Position numbers and translations under genes: made by a program. Source: Brachycybe producta (taxonomy: Eukaryota; Arthropoda; Diplopoda; Playtdesmida; Andrognathidae). Taken from it: a stretch of DNA of 64,000 nucleotides. How positions within the stretch are numbered: position 1 is the first letter of the stretch; each line of letters begins with the position of its first letter. The DNA lies in assembly GCA_036925085.1 (NCBI GenBank), contig JAUPFP010000009.1, positions 5,752,233-5,816,232 of the forward strand, in the 5' to 3' direction. Under the pieces are notes generated by a model. The model made no database searches. It was not told the DNA's origin and saw only the letters and a program-made list of their open reading frames with translations. Positions 45,106 through 57,600 of this stretch are shown here, in pieces.

Positions 45106-45493
45106 GCGGGTGCAGACGACACAGTCGATTTCGGAATAGATTGTGGTAAAGTCAGCACACACGACCGATAGTCTGTCAGATGTCTGAGGCCGACAAACTG
45201 AAAGCACACAAGACCCCGTCAGTTTGTCAGTGCTTGTGCAATGTGCATTGATGCCTGCCATCATGCGCGCCTAAACCGCGCGTCCACAGCCCTTGTACAG
45301 GTGCTCCATCTCATTGCCGACAATCATGTCGGTGGGGAAAAAATGGAACATGTTCCACCTTTTTTTTTTGTCGGTCAGTCTTTTTAGTCGGTCGTGTGCG
45401 TTGCCCCTGTAAGAAGTGTATACGGTTCATTCTGACAGACTCAATTGTCTGTCAATTGCTCTTCCACCGATTGTATGTCGTCTGCACTCGCCC
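45106..45493. mobile_element. DNA element with GTGCAGACGAC ends
   Basis: GCGGGTGCAGACGACACAG at the left, inverse GGGCGAGTGCAGACGACAT at the right, and TTGAA on both sides (45101-45105, 45494-45498). The interior has GTCTGTCAG/CTGACAGAC and GACCGA/TCGGTC pairs. 388 bp, no ORF. Confidence 0.68.
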
Positions 45494-45498
45494 TTGAA

Positions 45499-46251
45499 GT
45501 GAAAAACAAAAAATAAAAAATTTGAAATTTCCATAAAAAGTTTATTTTAAAATAGAATATAAATTCTTGAATTATTCATAATAGATCCATATTTACTCTT
45601 CCAGTTTGTAAAACACAATTCGCATAATTTTGCTTTGTTAGACATTTTTTTTATTTAGTGTTTTTGTGTGTGTGTGCAAATTTACTAAGTTAATTTTAAT
45701 AACCAACCAAATCGTTAGTCAATTTGCACAGTTACTAGTCAATTTGCGAAACGACTAACTTGTTTTCTTTTCAAAATGAATATCAATTAACAAAAAAAAA
45801 ACAGCACAACGACCAGGGAAATGAGATTTGCTTTTTTTTTCTCTCGCATTTTCAATACACATATAGTGCATAATATACAATTTTAAATTGATATATTTCT
45901 TCAACGTCTAGTAATTTTTATATGTGAAAAAGTAATTCATGCATAAATTAAAAACAAAACAAAAACAACAGTACTAAAGTTATGTTGTAATATGTGTATA
46001 TACATGTATATAGACTGTAGGCGTAATGGATTTTTAAATGTTTATTTTAAAAGTTTTGGTTGGATGAATTTTTAATATTTAAACATTGAGTAGAAGAAGG
46101 TGTGGTCTTTAATGTCTGGAGAATTAAATATACATTACTACATTAGTTAGTATCATGTTAATAATCAAAATTACAACAACAAAAAAAAGATTTAACTGAA
46201 TAGTAGTTATTGAAACTATAACAACTACAAAAGAGAATCGCTAATAATCGC
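45499..46251. other. AT-rich non-coding
   Basis: A family-M scrap at 45593-45615; no gene seen. Confidence 0.4.
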
Positions 46252-46576
46252 TGGACTCGGATTTTTATGCAAAATATCAAGCAAATGTTTCTCAATTTGT
46301 GGCTCAAGTGCCAATTGTGAAGTAATCATCATTATCATTAGAGCAACTTCAATTATGATTTTTTTTTGCAATCAAAAGGCTGGTTAGAGGCTAGATTTCT
46401 GTTTACAATTAGTTGTAAAATAGAGTTCTAGCCTCTAACCAGGTGTTTTTGATTGAAAAAAAAAATTATAGGTGTTGGTTGATCTCTAAACTAGAGATTG
46501 TTACTTCACAATTGGCCCTTGGTGCCACCAATTGAGAAACATTTGCTTGATTTTTTGCATAAAAATCCGAGCCCTA
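46252..46576. mobile_element. hAT-type MITE (CTCGGATTTTTATGC), third copy
   Basis: GGACTCGGATTTTTATGC and inverse GCATAAAAATCCGAGCCCTA. Interior GGTTAGAGGCTAGA / TCTAGCCTCTAACC. The left end is altered and the duplication is not clean (CTAATAAT versus GTAATAAT). Confidence 0.72.
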
Positions 46577-46639
46577 GTAATAATAAAGAATAATTCAGGT
46601 AGTTAATTTCATTAAAAGGTACAACAATTTAGATCTATA

Positions 46640-47700
46640 TACATTTGACCTGAACAAAGGGATACAAAAATTAGAGATTAACTTAATAAAGGCTATATAA
46701 TAATAATAGTTAAACTGAATAAAAATCTTCAGGATTAAGAGCTAGATTCAATAAAAGTTGCACAAACAAGACCTAAACTGAATAAATGCTAATGGATGTA
46801 ATGATAAATTAAAGAAAATCTACAGAAACAATACCTAAATAGTATAAAACAAGAGCCTAATTGAACAAAAGTTAAATAATCATGACCTAAACTGAATGAA
46901 AGCTATACAAACAAGAGCTAAACTGAATAAAAGCTATTAATACACGAGATAAACTGAATAAATGCTAAAAAGCAACAGCTACTGTGAATCAAAGCTCAAT
47001 AAACAAGACCTACATTGAAGAAAAGCTGCAAAAAAACAAGAGCTAAATTGAATAAAATCTCGAAAACAAGAGCTAAACTGAATAAAAGCTATTAATACAC
47101 GAGCTGAACTGAATAAATGCTGAAAAAAAGCAACTGTACTGTGAATCAAAGCTCAATAAACAAGTCCTACATTGAAGAAAAGCTGCAAAAAACAAAAGCT
47201 AAATTGAATAAAATCTCGAAAACAACAGCTAAACTGAAGAAAGGCTGTAGGAATAAGAACAAAATTGAATAAAAGCTACAGAACAGTAGCAAAACTGACT
47301 AAAAACTATATAAACAAGATCTTAACTGAATAAAATTTAGATAAACGAGAGCTGAACTGAATAAAAGCTATAGCAAAAAGAGCTAAATTGAACAAAAAAC
47401 TACATGAATAAGTGTTAACTTGAATAAAAACTACAAACAGTAGGCTACTATATAAAGACTATTGAAACAAGAGCTAAACTGAATGAAAGCTACATATTAA
47501 AGAATTAAATTAGCTCATAGCTTCAGGAACAACAGAGCTCTAATTCAGCTAAACAAAAGGACTATTAAAACTAAGAGCTTTTTTTTACAGCTTATGGTCA
47601 AATTAGTTTTTGATTCTTTAGCTTTTGATCTAAATTGATTAAAAGCTAAAGAATCACGAACTAATTTGCTGTAATGTGTCAAGAGCTAAACTTGAATAAG
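46640..47700 (-). repeat. Degenerate array of the TTTAGCTC motif, minus orientation
   Basis: Unit about 20 bases, typified by AGCTAAACTGAATAAAAGCT and ACAAGAGCTAAA. Dozens of copies with poor spacer conservation. Confidence 0.7.
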
Positions 47701-48169
47701 AGCAACAATAATAATAATAATAATAATAAGATATGTGATTGCCACACCCTGTATTTAATGTTAACAAATTTTCACACCTTGAGGTCAGAATCCTAAATTC
47801 GTGAGCTGAAATTTAAACTATTTTCCCATTGAAATTAACTGAAGAATCTCATTTATTTAGAGAAAAAAAAAAGGTTTTTGTCTTTTAACCGCGGTAATAT
47901 TTATGGAAAATGATTGTTTTTCTAGAGGTTTTGAGAAGAAAAAAAAAAATTAATGATGTTTATTTAAATTAATTTTAAAAATCTTATTTCACTAATTAAG
48001 CTTAGCAAAAAAAGAAGATTGCAAAAGCAACAAAAATGGACCAATTAAATAATTAATTTTAACTATGATTAACCAATTATGTTTCTTACGAATATGAACG
48101 CAAAAAGGAAATTATTATAAAGTTGGTTATGCAATTTTTTGTTTAGAACTTTAGAAATTCAAAAGTTAT

Positions 48170-48655
48170 TGTTAGAAGCTAGAATAGTAAAAATGCAGTA
48201 TGGATGGTATGTCTGGTCCTTTAGTATTTTCAAAATACTAAAGGACCAAATTACTAAAATTCTTTTAAAATCTAAAGTAATTTTTTATGATAAAAATATA
48301 TTTTTTATGGTTACGTAATTTCTAAAAAAAAATTATTAAAAGTAATTTTTATTTAAATTAATCAAGTCAGTTAAATTTATTAAAAAATGTATCTTTAAAC
48401 GTTTTTAATTTTAACTATTAAAGTTAGCTGACTTGCATTGTAAAAATTAACTGTCTGACAGTTTAAACTTGATTTAATTAAACTTTAATTAAATCATTTT
48501 TAGTCAATACAAAATTTAAGATACTAAGTTATATTCAGCTACCATTCTAGTTTCTAAACACACGCTTTTAATGAAATTTCTTCTTATTGTTTCTCTTTTT
48601 GAAATACACAAATAACCAAGAGTTGAAAAATTAGCAGTTCATTAACCATGTTAAT
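48170..48655. mobile_element. Foldback family M, divergent copy
   Basis: GTTAGAAGCTAGAATAGT near 48172 and CCATTCTAGTTTCTAAACAC near 48542, then AAATTAGCAGTTCATTAACC. Confidence 0.5.
48215..48247. repeat. Perfect hairpin, 16-bp arms, 1-base centre
   Basis: GGTCCTTTAGTATTTT, C, then the exact complement. Confidence 0.88.
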
Positions 48656-49104
48656 CACAGAATTGAAATCATTTTGATTAAATCCAAACAATTCTGCTGA
48701 CATAAACTATTTTTATTACTTATTTATTCTAGTTTTCTAATTAACATGCTTTCAATTTCTTCTTAAGATATTAAACAAGTTTTATTACTGAAAACCAATT
48801 TGTACGATTTTAAATCTTAGCGAGCGTAACGAAATAAAGCCCATAAATAAACCTTTTTTATGGCATTTTCATTTAATTTATTTATTTTAAGAAAAATACC
48901 TTAAAAATTATTATATTAAAATTTATAATTTTTTGGTCAAGTTTTTGTGTTTTCAAAAAAAAAAAAAAATCTGGATTCAGTTTTGTGCATATTGAGATTA
49001 TTTGTTTAATTATGCTTAAATAACGACCAAACAAACAAATTTATTTACGCTACGGAAAAATCCATTTTAGATCTTATGAAATTAATGTTGTGTATTTTGT
49101 ATTT

Positions 49105-49285
<181 letters not shown>

Positions 49286-49616
49286 CAGATCTTAATTTTA
49301 ATATTCATGAATAAACAAAAGTAAAATTTTCATTCTTTAAATTCATAGTACTGTAAAGTACAAGCCTCGTATTTATTTATTTAATGTTGAGTGATTTTTA
49401 ATATAAAAGGAGGAAACAATAAAGAAAACACAATTAGATCAGAACAGAATTGCCAAGTTTTAAATGTTGGAAACACTTTCGAAATATTACAAAAATAGTA
49501 TTTTATTCAATTCTTTTCCTTTTTCTTTCTCTCTTTCTTAAGCGCTAATTTTAATAAAGCTAAACTTTTTTTTTAAAAAAAGCTCTAATCTGAATAATAA
49601 AAACTAACGTGTCTAA

Positions 49617-49924
49617 TACCTAGTACACAACCGGATAATTTAAATGCATTTAAATAATAAATGTGTTCTACAGAGCCCTGTGAAGGGCAAATAACAATAT
49701 GTCGAATTCAATTTATTCAGTTAATAATCTGAAAATATTGAGTTAATACTTAAATATAATATATAAGCTATTGACAAAATAATGATTTAGTAATTTCAAT
49801 TTAAAATATTAATAATAAAGTCAATTTTTATTTGGTGTTCATGTCCTTAACTGGATTCCGTATAATTCACCTAAACACATTTAATTTGAATTCTTTTAAC
49901 TCGTGTGTGTGTGTGTACAAGGTA
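49617..49924 (+). mobile_element. TTA/TAA-flanked MITE family T
   Basis: TACCTAGTACACAACCGGAT to TGTGTACAAGGTA, flanked by TAA (49614-49616, 49925-49927). 308 bp. Confidence 0.82.
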
Positions 49925-49959
49925 TAAGGGTCGTGTTTTAATGACTACTAAGTAAAAGC

Positions 49960-50740
49960 TAGAGCTAAACTCATGAACTTTTTAATAAGAAGTTTCATGT
50001 AAAAGTTGATGAACTTAGCCCTCTAGCTTTGACTTAGCAAAGCTAAGCTATGCTGTGCTATATTGATTATTAGATTAATCTTTAAACTTTTAAAAACGAT
50101 AATAAGGACTAAACGGATGAAGAGCTAAATTGAAGAACAGCTTAACTGATCAAGTTATAGTAGAAATAAAACTAAAAACTGAACAACGGTTGAATTAATT
50201 AAGCTTTAATCTTAACAGAAAAAATGTTGCATTAGGAGCTAAATGGATCAAATTCAAAGAGCTAAGTTGAATGACAGCTTAAGTAATTTAGCTGTAGGCC
50301 TAGTCTGAATAAAAGACAAACTGAACTGACTCTACTCTTATTGCGAGACAGTCAAAAAGCTTAACTGATTAAAAGCTTAACTGATTAAAAGCTTAACTGA
50401 TTAAGCTGGAGTTTTAATAAAATCATAAGTTGAATAAGAACTAAATTGAGCCTCATCTGAATAAGAGCTAAATGGATGAAACTCTGTTCTTAAAAAGAGA
50501 GTTAAGCTGAATAAGGTTTGAATTGATCCAGGTTGAATCCAAGTTGATTGAAATTGAATAACAGCTTAACTGATTAAACTAGAATCTGAATAAGGTGAAT
50601 AAGGGCTAAATTGATTAAGTGTTAATTTTGATAGGAAACTGATTGAATTAGATGAAGAAGTAAGTGGAATAAGAGCTAAACTGATTAGCCTCTTAATCTT
50701 AAGAGCTAACCTAATCAGACTTTATCTAAATATGAACTAA
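49960..50740 (-). repeat. TTTAGCTC-type array, minus orientation
   Basis: AGCTAAATTGA, AGCTTAACTGATTAA and GAATAAGAGCTAAA recur about every 20 bases. Confidence 0.65.
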
Positions 50741-50780
50741 GCTAAATTGTTAGTATTGTTTATCTTCAATTTTGAAGAAA

Positions 50781-50869
50781 TTTAGGAAAAATGTAGGAAA
50801 AATTTAGGAAAAATTTAGGAAAAATTTAGAAAAATTTAGGAAAAATTTAGGAAACATTTAGGAAATATT
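50781..50869. repeat. 11-bp tandem repeat TTTAGGAAAAA
   Basis: About eight copies with few changes, at the centre between the two oppositely oriented TTTAGCTC arrays. Confidence 0.85.
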
Positions 50870-51229
50870 TGCAGTGGAGCAAATTTTTTGAATTAATTAA
50901 TTACTTACTAGTAATTAGAATCTGCTGAAAAAGTTGCAGATTAGATGAAAATTGGGGTGTTTTCCATTTCACTTTTAATTTTTTTTATGGTTTCATCATT
51001 TGCAATCGTGAAATGTCATAAGGTGTATCCTGGTTAGAATATTTCTAAGAAGTTTTATTTTCAAAGACGTTTTTTCCTTATGTAATTATTTTAAGAACAG
51101 TAAAAATAAACATTTTTTCAAGGTTTGGTGCTTTATTAATTATTGGGGTATGGAGACATTTAATTAAGCAGCTTCTTTATTTCTTTCTTACTAGTTTTCA
51201 ACTTAAAACAATGCAATTTTTGTCAACAA

Positions 51230-52030
51230 TTTCCAGTTTAGCTCTTGTCTACTTTAGCTTTTAAATGTCTTTTTTTTTCTATTTTGTAATTATTCAGTTT
51301 TATTTATGGCCACTTTAACTATTATAGTCTTGTACAGTTTAGTTCTTAGTTCTTTTCCAGTTCAGTTCTTGTCCACTTAGCTCTTTTATAGTTTAGCTCT
51401 TTTATAGTTTAGCTCTTCATCAATTTAATTCTTGTCCACCTTAGTTCTGGTCTAGTTTACTTCTTGTCCACGTTAGCTCTCACCCTGTCCAGCTAGTGTC
51501 CAGTTTAGCTCTTGTTCAATTTATTTCTTGTCCACTTTAATTCTTGTCCACTTTAGTCTTCGTCCAGTTCAGCTGGTGTCCAGTTTAGTTTTTGTTCAAT
51601 CTACTTCTTGTCCACTTTAGCTCTCACCCTGTCCAGCTAGTGTCCAGTTTAGCTCTTGTTCAATTTAGTTCTTGGCCACTTTAGCTTTCGCCCAGTTTAG
51701 CTAGTGTCCAGTTTAGTTCTTGTTCAGTTTAGTTCTTGTCCAATTTAGTTTTCGCCCAGTTCAGCTGGTGTCCAGTTTAGTTCTTGTCCACTTTAGCTCT
51801 CACCCTGTCCAGAAAGTGTCCAGTTTAGCTCTTGTTCAATTTGGTTCTTGTCCACTTTAGCTTTCGCCCAGTTTAGCTGGTCTCCAGTTTTAGTTGTTGT
51901 TCAATTTAGTTCTTGTCCACTTTAACTCATGTCCAGTTTAGCATATGTATACTTTACCTCTCCTCTCCTTTAGCTTTGAAATTTTTTTCTCTTCAATCCA
52001 GTACCATTTAGTTTAGCTTTTATTTAAATT
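51230..52030 (+). repeat. TTTAGCTC-type array, plus orientation
   Basis: Units such as TTTAGCTCTTGTTCAATTTA and TTCTTGTCCACTTTAGCTCT, with a higher-order repeat around CACCCTGTCCAGCTAGTGTC (51480, 51625, 51802). Confidence 0.75.
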
Positions 52031-52901
52031 CTCAATCTGTATAATACAACCATTACAAAGAAACCAATAAAATATAAAACCAGTTATTTAGAAATAAATT
52101 TGAATTTCGCTTCCTATAGAATTTTTCATTGATAATTCTCAATTACAGGGAAGTTGATTCTTCTTATTTATTCTTATCTCCATATTTGTCTTAACTTTTA
52201 CTAAAAAAATAAGTAGCCGAATTCTAGTTATAATATTATATAATGATGTGTGAAACGAGAAACGATTTTTCTATGCCTAATTTGCATTTTAAATAATAAC
52301 TAATAATTTATAAACTAAGAAGAAAAAAAATGTCAATATGATTTTTTTTACCTAAAAAGATGAATAAAACAATAATCATAAACAAATTATGAAATGCTAT
52401 AATTTGTGTGTAGAAACGTGTGGAAAATGAGTTCAGATTTGGTGCGAAAAATGTCAAAAATTTTAGTCTTATTTTTTTAAAAGGGAGGAGGAGGAGGGGA
52501 GACATTTTTTAATGCATTTTTAAAGAGAGAGAGATATGGTCTTTGACTTCAAACATCTTGATGGAATTTTTCTTGTTCTGATTTTTTGTTTTATTTTGTT
52601 TGTTTTATGAAAAAACAATGTATTTTTTTTTATAAAAAAAAATTTGGAAAAAAAATATTTTTTTTAACAAATAACTACAAGGTGTTTCAAAATGATTTCA
52701 CATTTAGAATTTGTTGTTCTGAAAAATCAAAATCGTTTAACTGCTAAATGAGGTGTGGCAACCCTGTAATGTTGTATTATATCTACTGTTAAAACTTATA
52801 ACAACTTTAAATTACAATCTTGAATTTTTTTTAAAAAAAAGTTGGAGACATCAATTATTATAGAATATATATATATATATATATATTTTTAGATATATAT
52901 G

Positions 52902-52959
<58 letters not shown>

Positions 52960-53084
52960 TAGTGGTTGAATGAATAGAAGGATGTTTTAGATTACAGGGT
53001 GAGCTATATGGTTTTTAGGACCTGTACAGTTTAGCTGATATGCAGCTTATCTTAGCTTATTATGAAGCTTTGTTTATTGTAACA
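52031..53084. other. AT-rich non-coding with (TA)n
   Basis: (TA)n at 52865-52886 and 52907-52955. No gene seen. Confidence 0.5.
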
Positions 53085-53520
53085 GTGTAGAGCCCCTGTT
53101 ACGGGAGTCTAGCTCTAAATTCTCTTTGTTTCGGGCGGGGAACCGCCTTTGACTTAGAGAGTTTGGTAATACTCAGATCTGATCCAGACTTGGTGCCAGA
53201 GACCATTCTCCCAGATTGAAATTGTTTGGGAAAATTACACGTGGTGATTGTCCTAAACCACAGTCCAATGTAGAAAAATTAGGAAGATTTTTGCTAGGAC
53301 AGATTCATATGATTGGTTTTTTTGGACTCTCTTCCTGAGGAGGTGGTGAATGGGGATAATTTTATTTTGTGGGATTGACAATTGTATATTCATTTTGTTT
53401 GTTTTTTATATATATGTGCTTGATAATGCTTAATGCTGCATGTGGACTTTTATCTCCCTCTGACATAGGCCTGTTTGGCTTCTAGCAGAGTACTTTCTGT
53501 AATTGTAATAATTGTAATTC
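53085..53520 (+). pseudogene. LINE-B 3' end with its 5' neighbour repeat
   Basis: About 53315-53385 reads SLPEEVVNGDNFILWD then stop, the typical end of a non-LTR polymerase ORF, with a frameshift before it. The end carries TGTAATTGTAATAATTGTAA. 53095-53215 matches 36410-36640 and may be the same or a neighbouring element. Clade not assignable. Confidence 0.5.
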
Positions 53521-53524
53521 CTTA

Positions 53525-53770
53525 GCTGAACTCAGCTTTTACACAGTTTAGTTTTTGTATAGTTTAGTTTTTCTATGACTTAGCTCTCATGCATTTTTTA
53601 GCATTTACAATTTTAACTTCCATTCTTGTATTAAATTTTTTTTGTACAGTTTAGTTTTTGTATAGTTTAGCTTTTGTCTCATTTAGCTGTGTACCAATCC
53701 TAATTGACTATCATGTTAAGTTTAAAACTTGATCTAGTTTAGCTTATTTTACATCGCTCTGTAGTCTTTT
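53525..53770 (+). repeat. Short TTTAGCT array
   Basis: CAGTTTAGTTTTTGTATAGT twice, plus TTTAGCTTTTG and TTTAGCTGTG. Confidence 0.55.
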
Positions 53771-54201
53771 TAATCTGATGGATAGACATTTGTCTTGAGG
53801 TGGGGTGAGTCGAGGAGTAAAAAAAAAACAACTTGGACAAGGGCCTTACACCTGAAATTAAAAGTTAGGGTGCAGTATACTTGGTAGAAAAGAAATATAT
53901 CAAGTTGTACTGAGAGAAAGAAAAAAAAAGTCAATAAAGTAGGACTACAAATTGTAGAAAAAAAAAGGGTAAAAATCTTTTTTTAAAAAAATTGTCTTAG
54001 CCTATTTCCTGATGTTATCCATAGGAGAAGTTAAGAAGGGAGGGAGGAGGGAGTGAGAATCAGGTAGAGAAAAAGACAGACAGACAGACATACAAAAAAA
54101 AACAGATTTTTGCACTGATTTGGCATAATTACCATCAACAATATAATACCCTATACTAGTTTTTTATTGGTGGAACAAACACCATCATTGGGTGACCCAC
54201 A

Positions 54202-54407
54202 TGACGTCATTAGTGTTGTTTGTTTGTTGTTTGGCCAATGTGTTAAGCTGGCGGGAAAAAAAAACCTAACGATGTTAGGCTATCAAACTCTCAGCCATCT
54301 TTTCTCCTCCTCCTCCTCCTCCCTGTTATTTTTTTGTTGTTGTCTTGAGAGTTTTGCAAAATGCAAAAAAAAAAAAAGTTGTAATAATTTTTTGGTTTTG
54401 GGCGTGG
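54202..54407 (+). promoter_or_regulatory. Proximal promoter elements (CRE-like, CCAAT, KLF/Sp1-like)
   Basis: Upstream of the TATA box lie a perfect palindromic TGACGTCA (54202-54209, CREB/ATF type), GGCCAAT (54233-54239, CCAAT box) and GGGCGTGG (54400-54407, KLF/Sp1 type). These are consensus matches found by eye; binding is not shown. Confidence 0.4.
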
Positions 54408-54424
54408 TCAGTTTTTCAGAGTAT

Positions 54425-54431
54425 TATATAA
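54425..54431 (+). promoter_or_regulatory. TATA box of the glycine-rich protein gene
   Basis: TATATAA about 175 bases before the ATG, placing transcription start near 54455 and leaving a ~150-base 5' UTR. A strong TATA box suits a highly expressed, tissue-specific secreted product. An ATG at 54450 opens a 34-codon frame (ending 54552) but lies at or just before the predicted start site. Confidence 0.6.
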
Positions 54432-54605
54432 GGTGGTCACTTTGTGCCATGGAGAATCAAGCAAGTCTTTTCTTCTTCAGCTTCAAAAGTAACAACAAAC
54501 AAATAATTTCAAAAAAGAAAAGAAAACTTTTACTAAACAACTTGACAACATAACTGTATTATTGGATCATAAAAGGAGGATTTTAATTTAAGCAAATTCT
54601 CAACA

Positions 54606-57600
54606 ATGGCACGTTTGGTAAGTTTAATTTTAAAATTTTATTTTGTTAAAAAAAAAATTGTGACATTTTTAAAAACTTAGATTAGCTATTTTTTTTAAGT
54701 TATTTTAGCTAACATGTATTTTAAAAATTTATTGTTGTTGGAAGATTTTTAGCTTTTTTTTTAAAAAAAAAATTGTTCTTTTTTCATCTAATTTTTAACT
54801 TATTTTAACGTATTTTTAAAAGTTATTTTAGAGGATTTTAAATTTATTTTAAAAATATAATTTTTGAAGTTATTTTTTTCTATCGAATTTTCAAGTTAGT
54901 TTAGCTCATTTTTAAATGTTTTTTTTTTGAAAAATTTTAAGTTATTTTTTTATACTAATTTTTAACTTATTTTAACTCATCAAGGTATTGTATTTTAGAG
55001 TATTTTAGCTCATTTTTTATAGTTAATTTTATATAATTTTCTGAAGTTTTATTTTTTTTTTAATCTAATTTTTAACTTATGTTAGCTAATTTTCAAGTGA
55101 AAGATTGAAACTAGAAGAGTAACTTGAATTACTCGCAACTCACTTCATGGTGTGTGTTATAGACATATCTTTAAAAATATACTTTTTTACAGTAATATCT
55201 TTAAAAATATACTTTTTTACAGTGTAATATCTTTAAAAATATACTTTTTACAGTAATATATTTAAAAATATACTTTTTACAGTAATATATTTAAAAATAT
55301 ACTTTTTTATACGAGTATTTGACAATTGGCCAAACTTATTAAATTGCTATTCAGCTACCATTCTAGTTTCTAACGTACTATCAATTTCTCATTAGTGTTT
55401 ACACTTCCCCTAAACTGTAAAATAATTAGAATAAAAATAATCAAAATTAAGTAATTGTTTGAACATATTAAATTTGGAATGATCAACAACCTTTTCAAAT
55501 TGAAGTTAAAACTTTTAGCCAGTAATAACCAAAATGACTGAAAACTTTTTTTTTTAAACCACTTATTAAAAATTACACAGTGGAGAAAAAACCGTTGGAA
55601 GAAAGTGGAAGAAAAGGGACTGAAAGGGTTTATTTATGAACAGCTGATTTTCTAACTCAGATTAAATTCTGTCATTCAGAAGAGCAAAAATGAAGTGAAA
55701 CTTCAATGTGTTTTAGAAACTAGAAGGGTAGCTAAATCACTTAAGGATATATTTGCATGTTGATATATTTCAAAATAAACTTTTTGAGACAAAAATTTAA
55801 AAAAATATCATCCTACTTCATATAGGATTATTTTCAAACTCACATAAAAAAAAGCTTATTTTGAAAGATAATCAACCTAATAATACTCTGAAGTGACTGA
55901 GCTGCCCTTTCTAGTTTCTAAAAGAAAACACTTTTCAAGTTTTTATCCATTTTTGCACCTTAAAAAAAGACACTTGAGTTCGAGAGCCGGTTTACACATT
56001 AAAAACCGCTTTAAACGAATTTCGAGTTCAAAGAACAAAAAAAAAATATTATGCTATTTAATAAGGGAACAGATCGAAGATATATTTCGTGTTATACGAT
56101 TTATTCGTGTTAAATGGTTTTTCATTGTATTACAAAATGAATAAGGGGAACATTTTTGACAGTTCAAGAAATTTTGTCTTTGAAACTTGTGATCTGTTTT
56201 TTTCAACAACAACAACAAAAAAAGATAAAACTAGTTCGCAACTTTTCACTACAATATATTTTTATAAGTCAACTGTTTTACTTGAATAATTTTAAATAAG
56301 TGAATCCCACACACACACATGTTGTTGTGTTGTTGTCTTGTTGTTGTTGTTGTTAAAATTGTAACAAAGTTGCGGGAAAAATACGATTTGAAAAAGTTTT
56401 CTTTGCTAGGTCAGTGAACACATATACAGAGAGAGAGGGGTCTAGTATTGATTCCTTTTACGAGAATTCATACAAAAGAATAATATGACACAGTTACAGT
56501 GGAAACCGTTTAACACGAAATAAAAGGAGGGGCTGGGATTATTTTTTTTTTCGTGTTAAACAACGTTCATGTTAAAAGAAATAATTTTGATGCAATTTAA
56601 AAGTGAAACGACCGAAAACGTATTTCGTGTTAAACGGTTTTTACTGCATATTTTTGAATTTCCCGCCTTTTAAAAAGCCTCAATTACATTGTTTTTTTTT
56701 TCTTCCAATTTGACAGATGCTCAAAACGTGTGCAATCCTATGTGTAGTCGGCTACACATTGGTTGATGCATACGGTGGAGGAAACAAAGTGAAGCAGAGT
56801 AGTTACGGAGGTGGTGGCTACGGTGGAGGAGGTTACGGAGGTGGAGGTTATGGAGGCGGTGGCTATGGAAAAGGTGGTTACGGCGGCGGAGGAGGATATG
56901 GAGGAGAATACGGCGGTGGCAAAGGTGGTTACGGCGGCGGAGGTTATGGAGGAGATTACGGCGGTGGAAAAGGTGGCTACGGAGGTGGCGGCTACGGAGG
57001 AATGGGAGGTTATGGCGGCGGAGGATACGGAGGTGGAATGGGAGGTTATGGCGGTGGAAAAGGAGGATATGGCGGTGGAGGTTACGGAGGTGGAGATTAT
57101 GGCGGCGGAAAAGGTGGATACGGAGGCGGCGGCTACGGAGGTGGAATGGGAGGCTATGGCGGCGGAGGATACGGAGGTGGAAAAGGAGGTTACGGCGGCG
57201 GAGGTTATGGAGGTGGAGATTATGGCGGTGGAAAAGGTGGCTATGGAGGCGGCGGCGGCTATGGAGGTGGTGGCTACGGAGGTGGAATGGGAGGCTATGG
57301 CGGCGGAGGTTACGGAGGTGGAAAAGGAGGTTACGGAATGGCTAGCTACGGTGGAGGTGGAGATTACGGCGGCGGAAAAGGTGGCTACGGAGGCGGCGGC
57401 TACGGAGGTGGAATGGGAGGCTATGGTGGCGGAGGATACGGAGGTGGAAAAGGAGGTTACGGCGGTGGAGGTTACGGAGGTGGAGATTATGGCGGCGGAA
57501 AAGGAGGCTACGGAGGTGGTGGATATGGCGGAGGCGGCTATGGCGGTGGCGGATACAGCGGAGGTGGAAAAGGAGGTTACGGAATGGCTAGCTACGGAGG

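Noticed and set aside
50781-50869. TTTAGG repeats resembling an interstitial telomere
   Set aside because: The unit is 11 bases (TTTAGGAAAAA), not a telomeric hexamer or heptamer.
51230-52030. CRISPR-like regular spacing of TTTAGCTC units
   Set aside because: Spacers are short and degenerate copies of each other, and the DNA is plainly eukaryotic.
54167-54553. 128-codon frame before the glycine-rich gene
   Set aside because: It covers the TATA box and promoter elements, is low-complexity Ser/Lys-rich and shows no domain.
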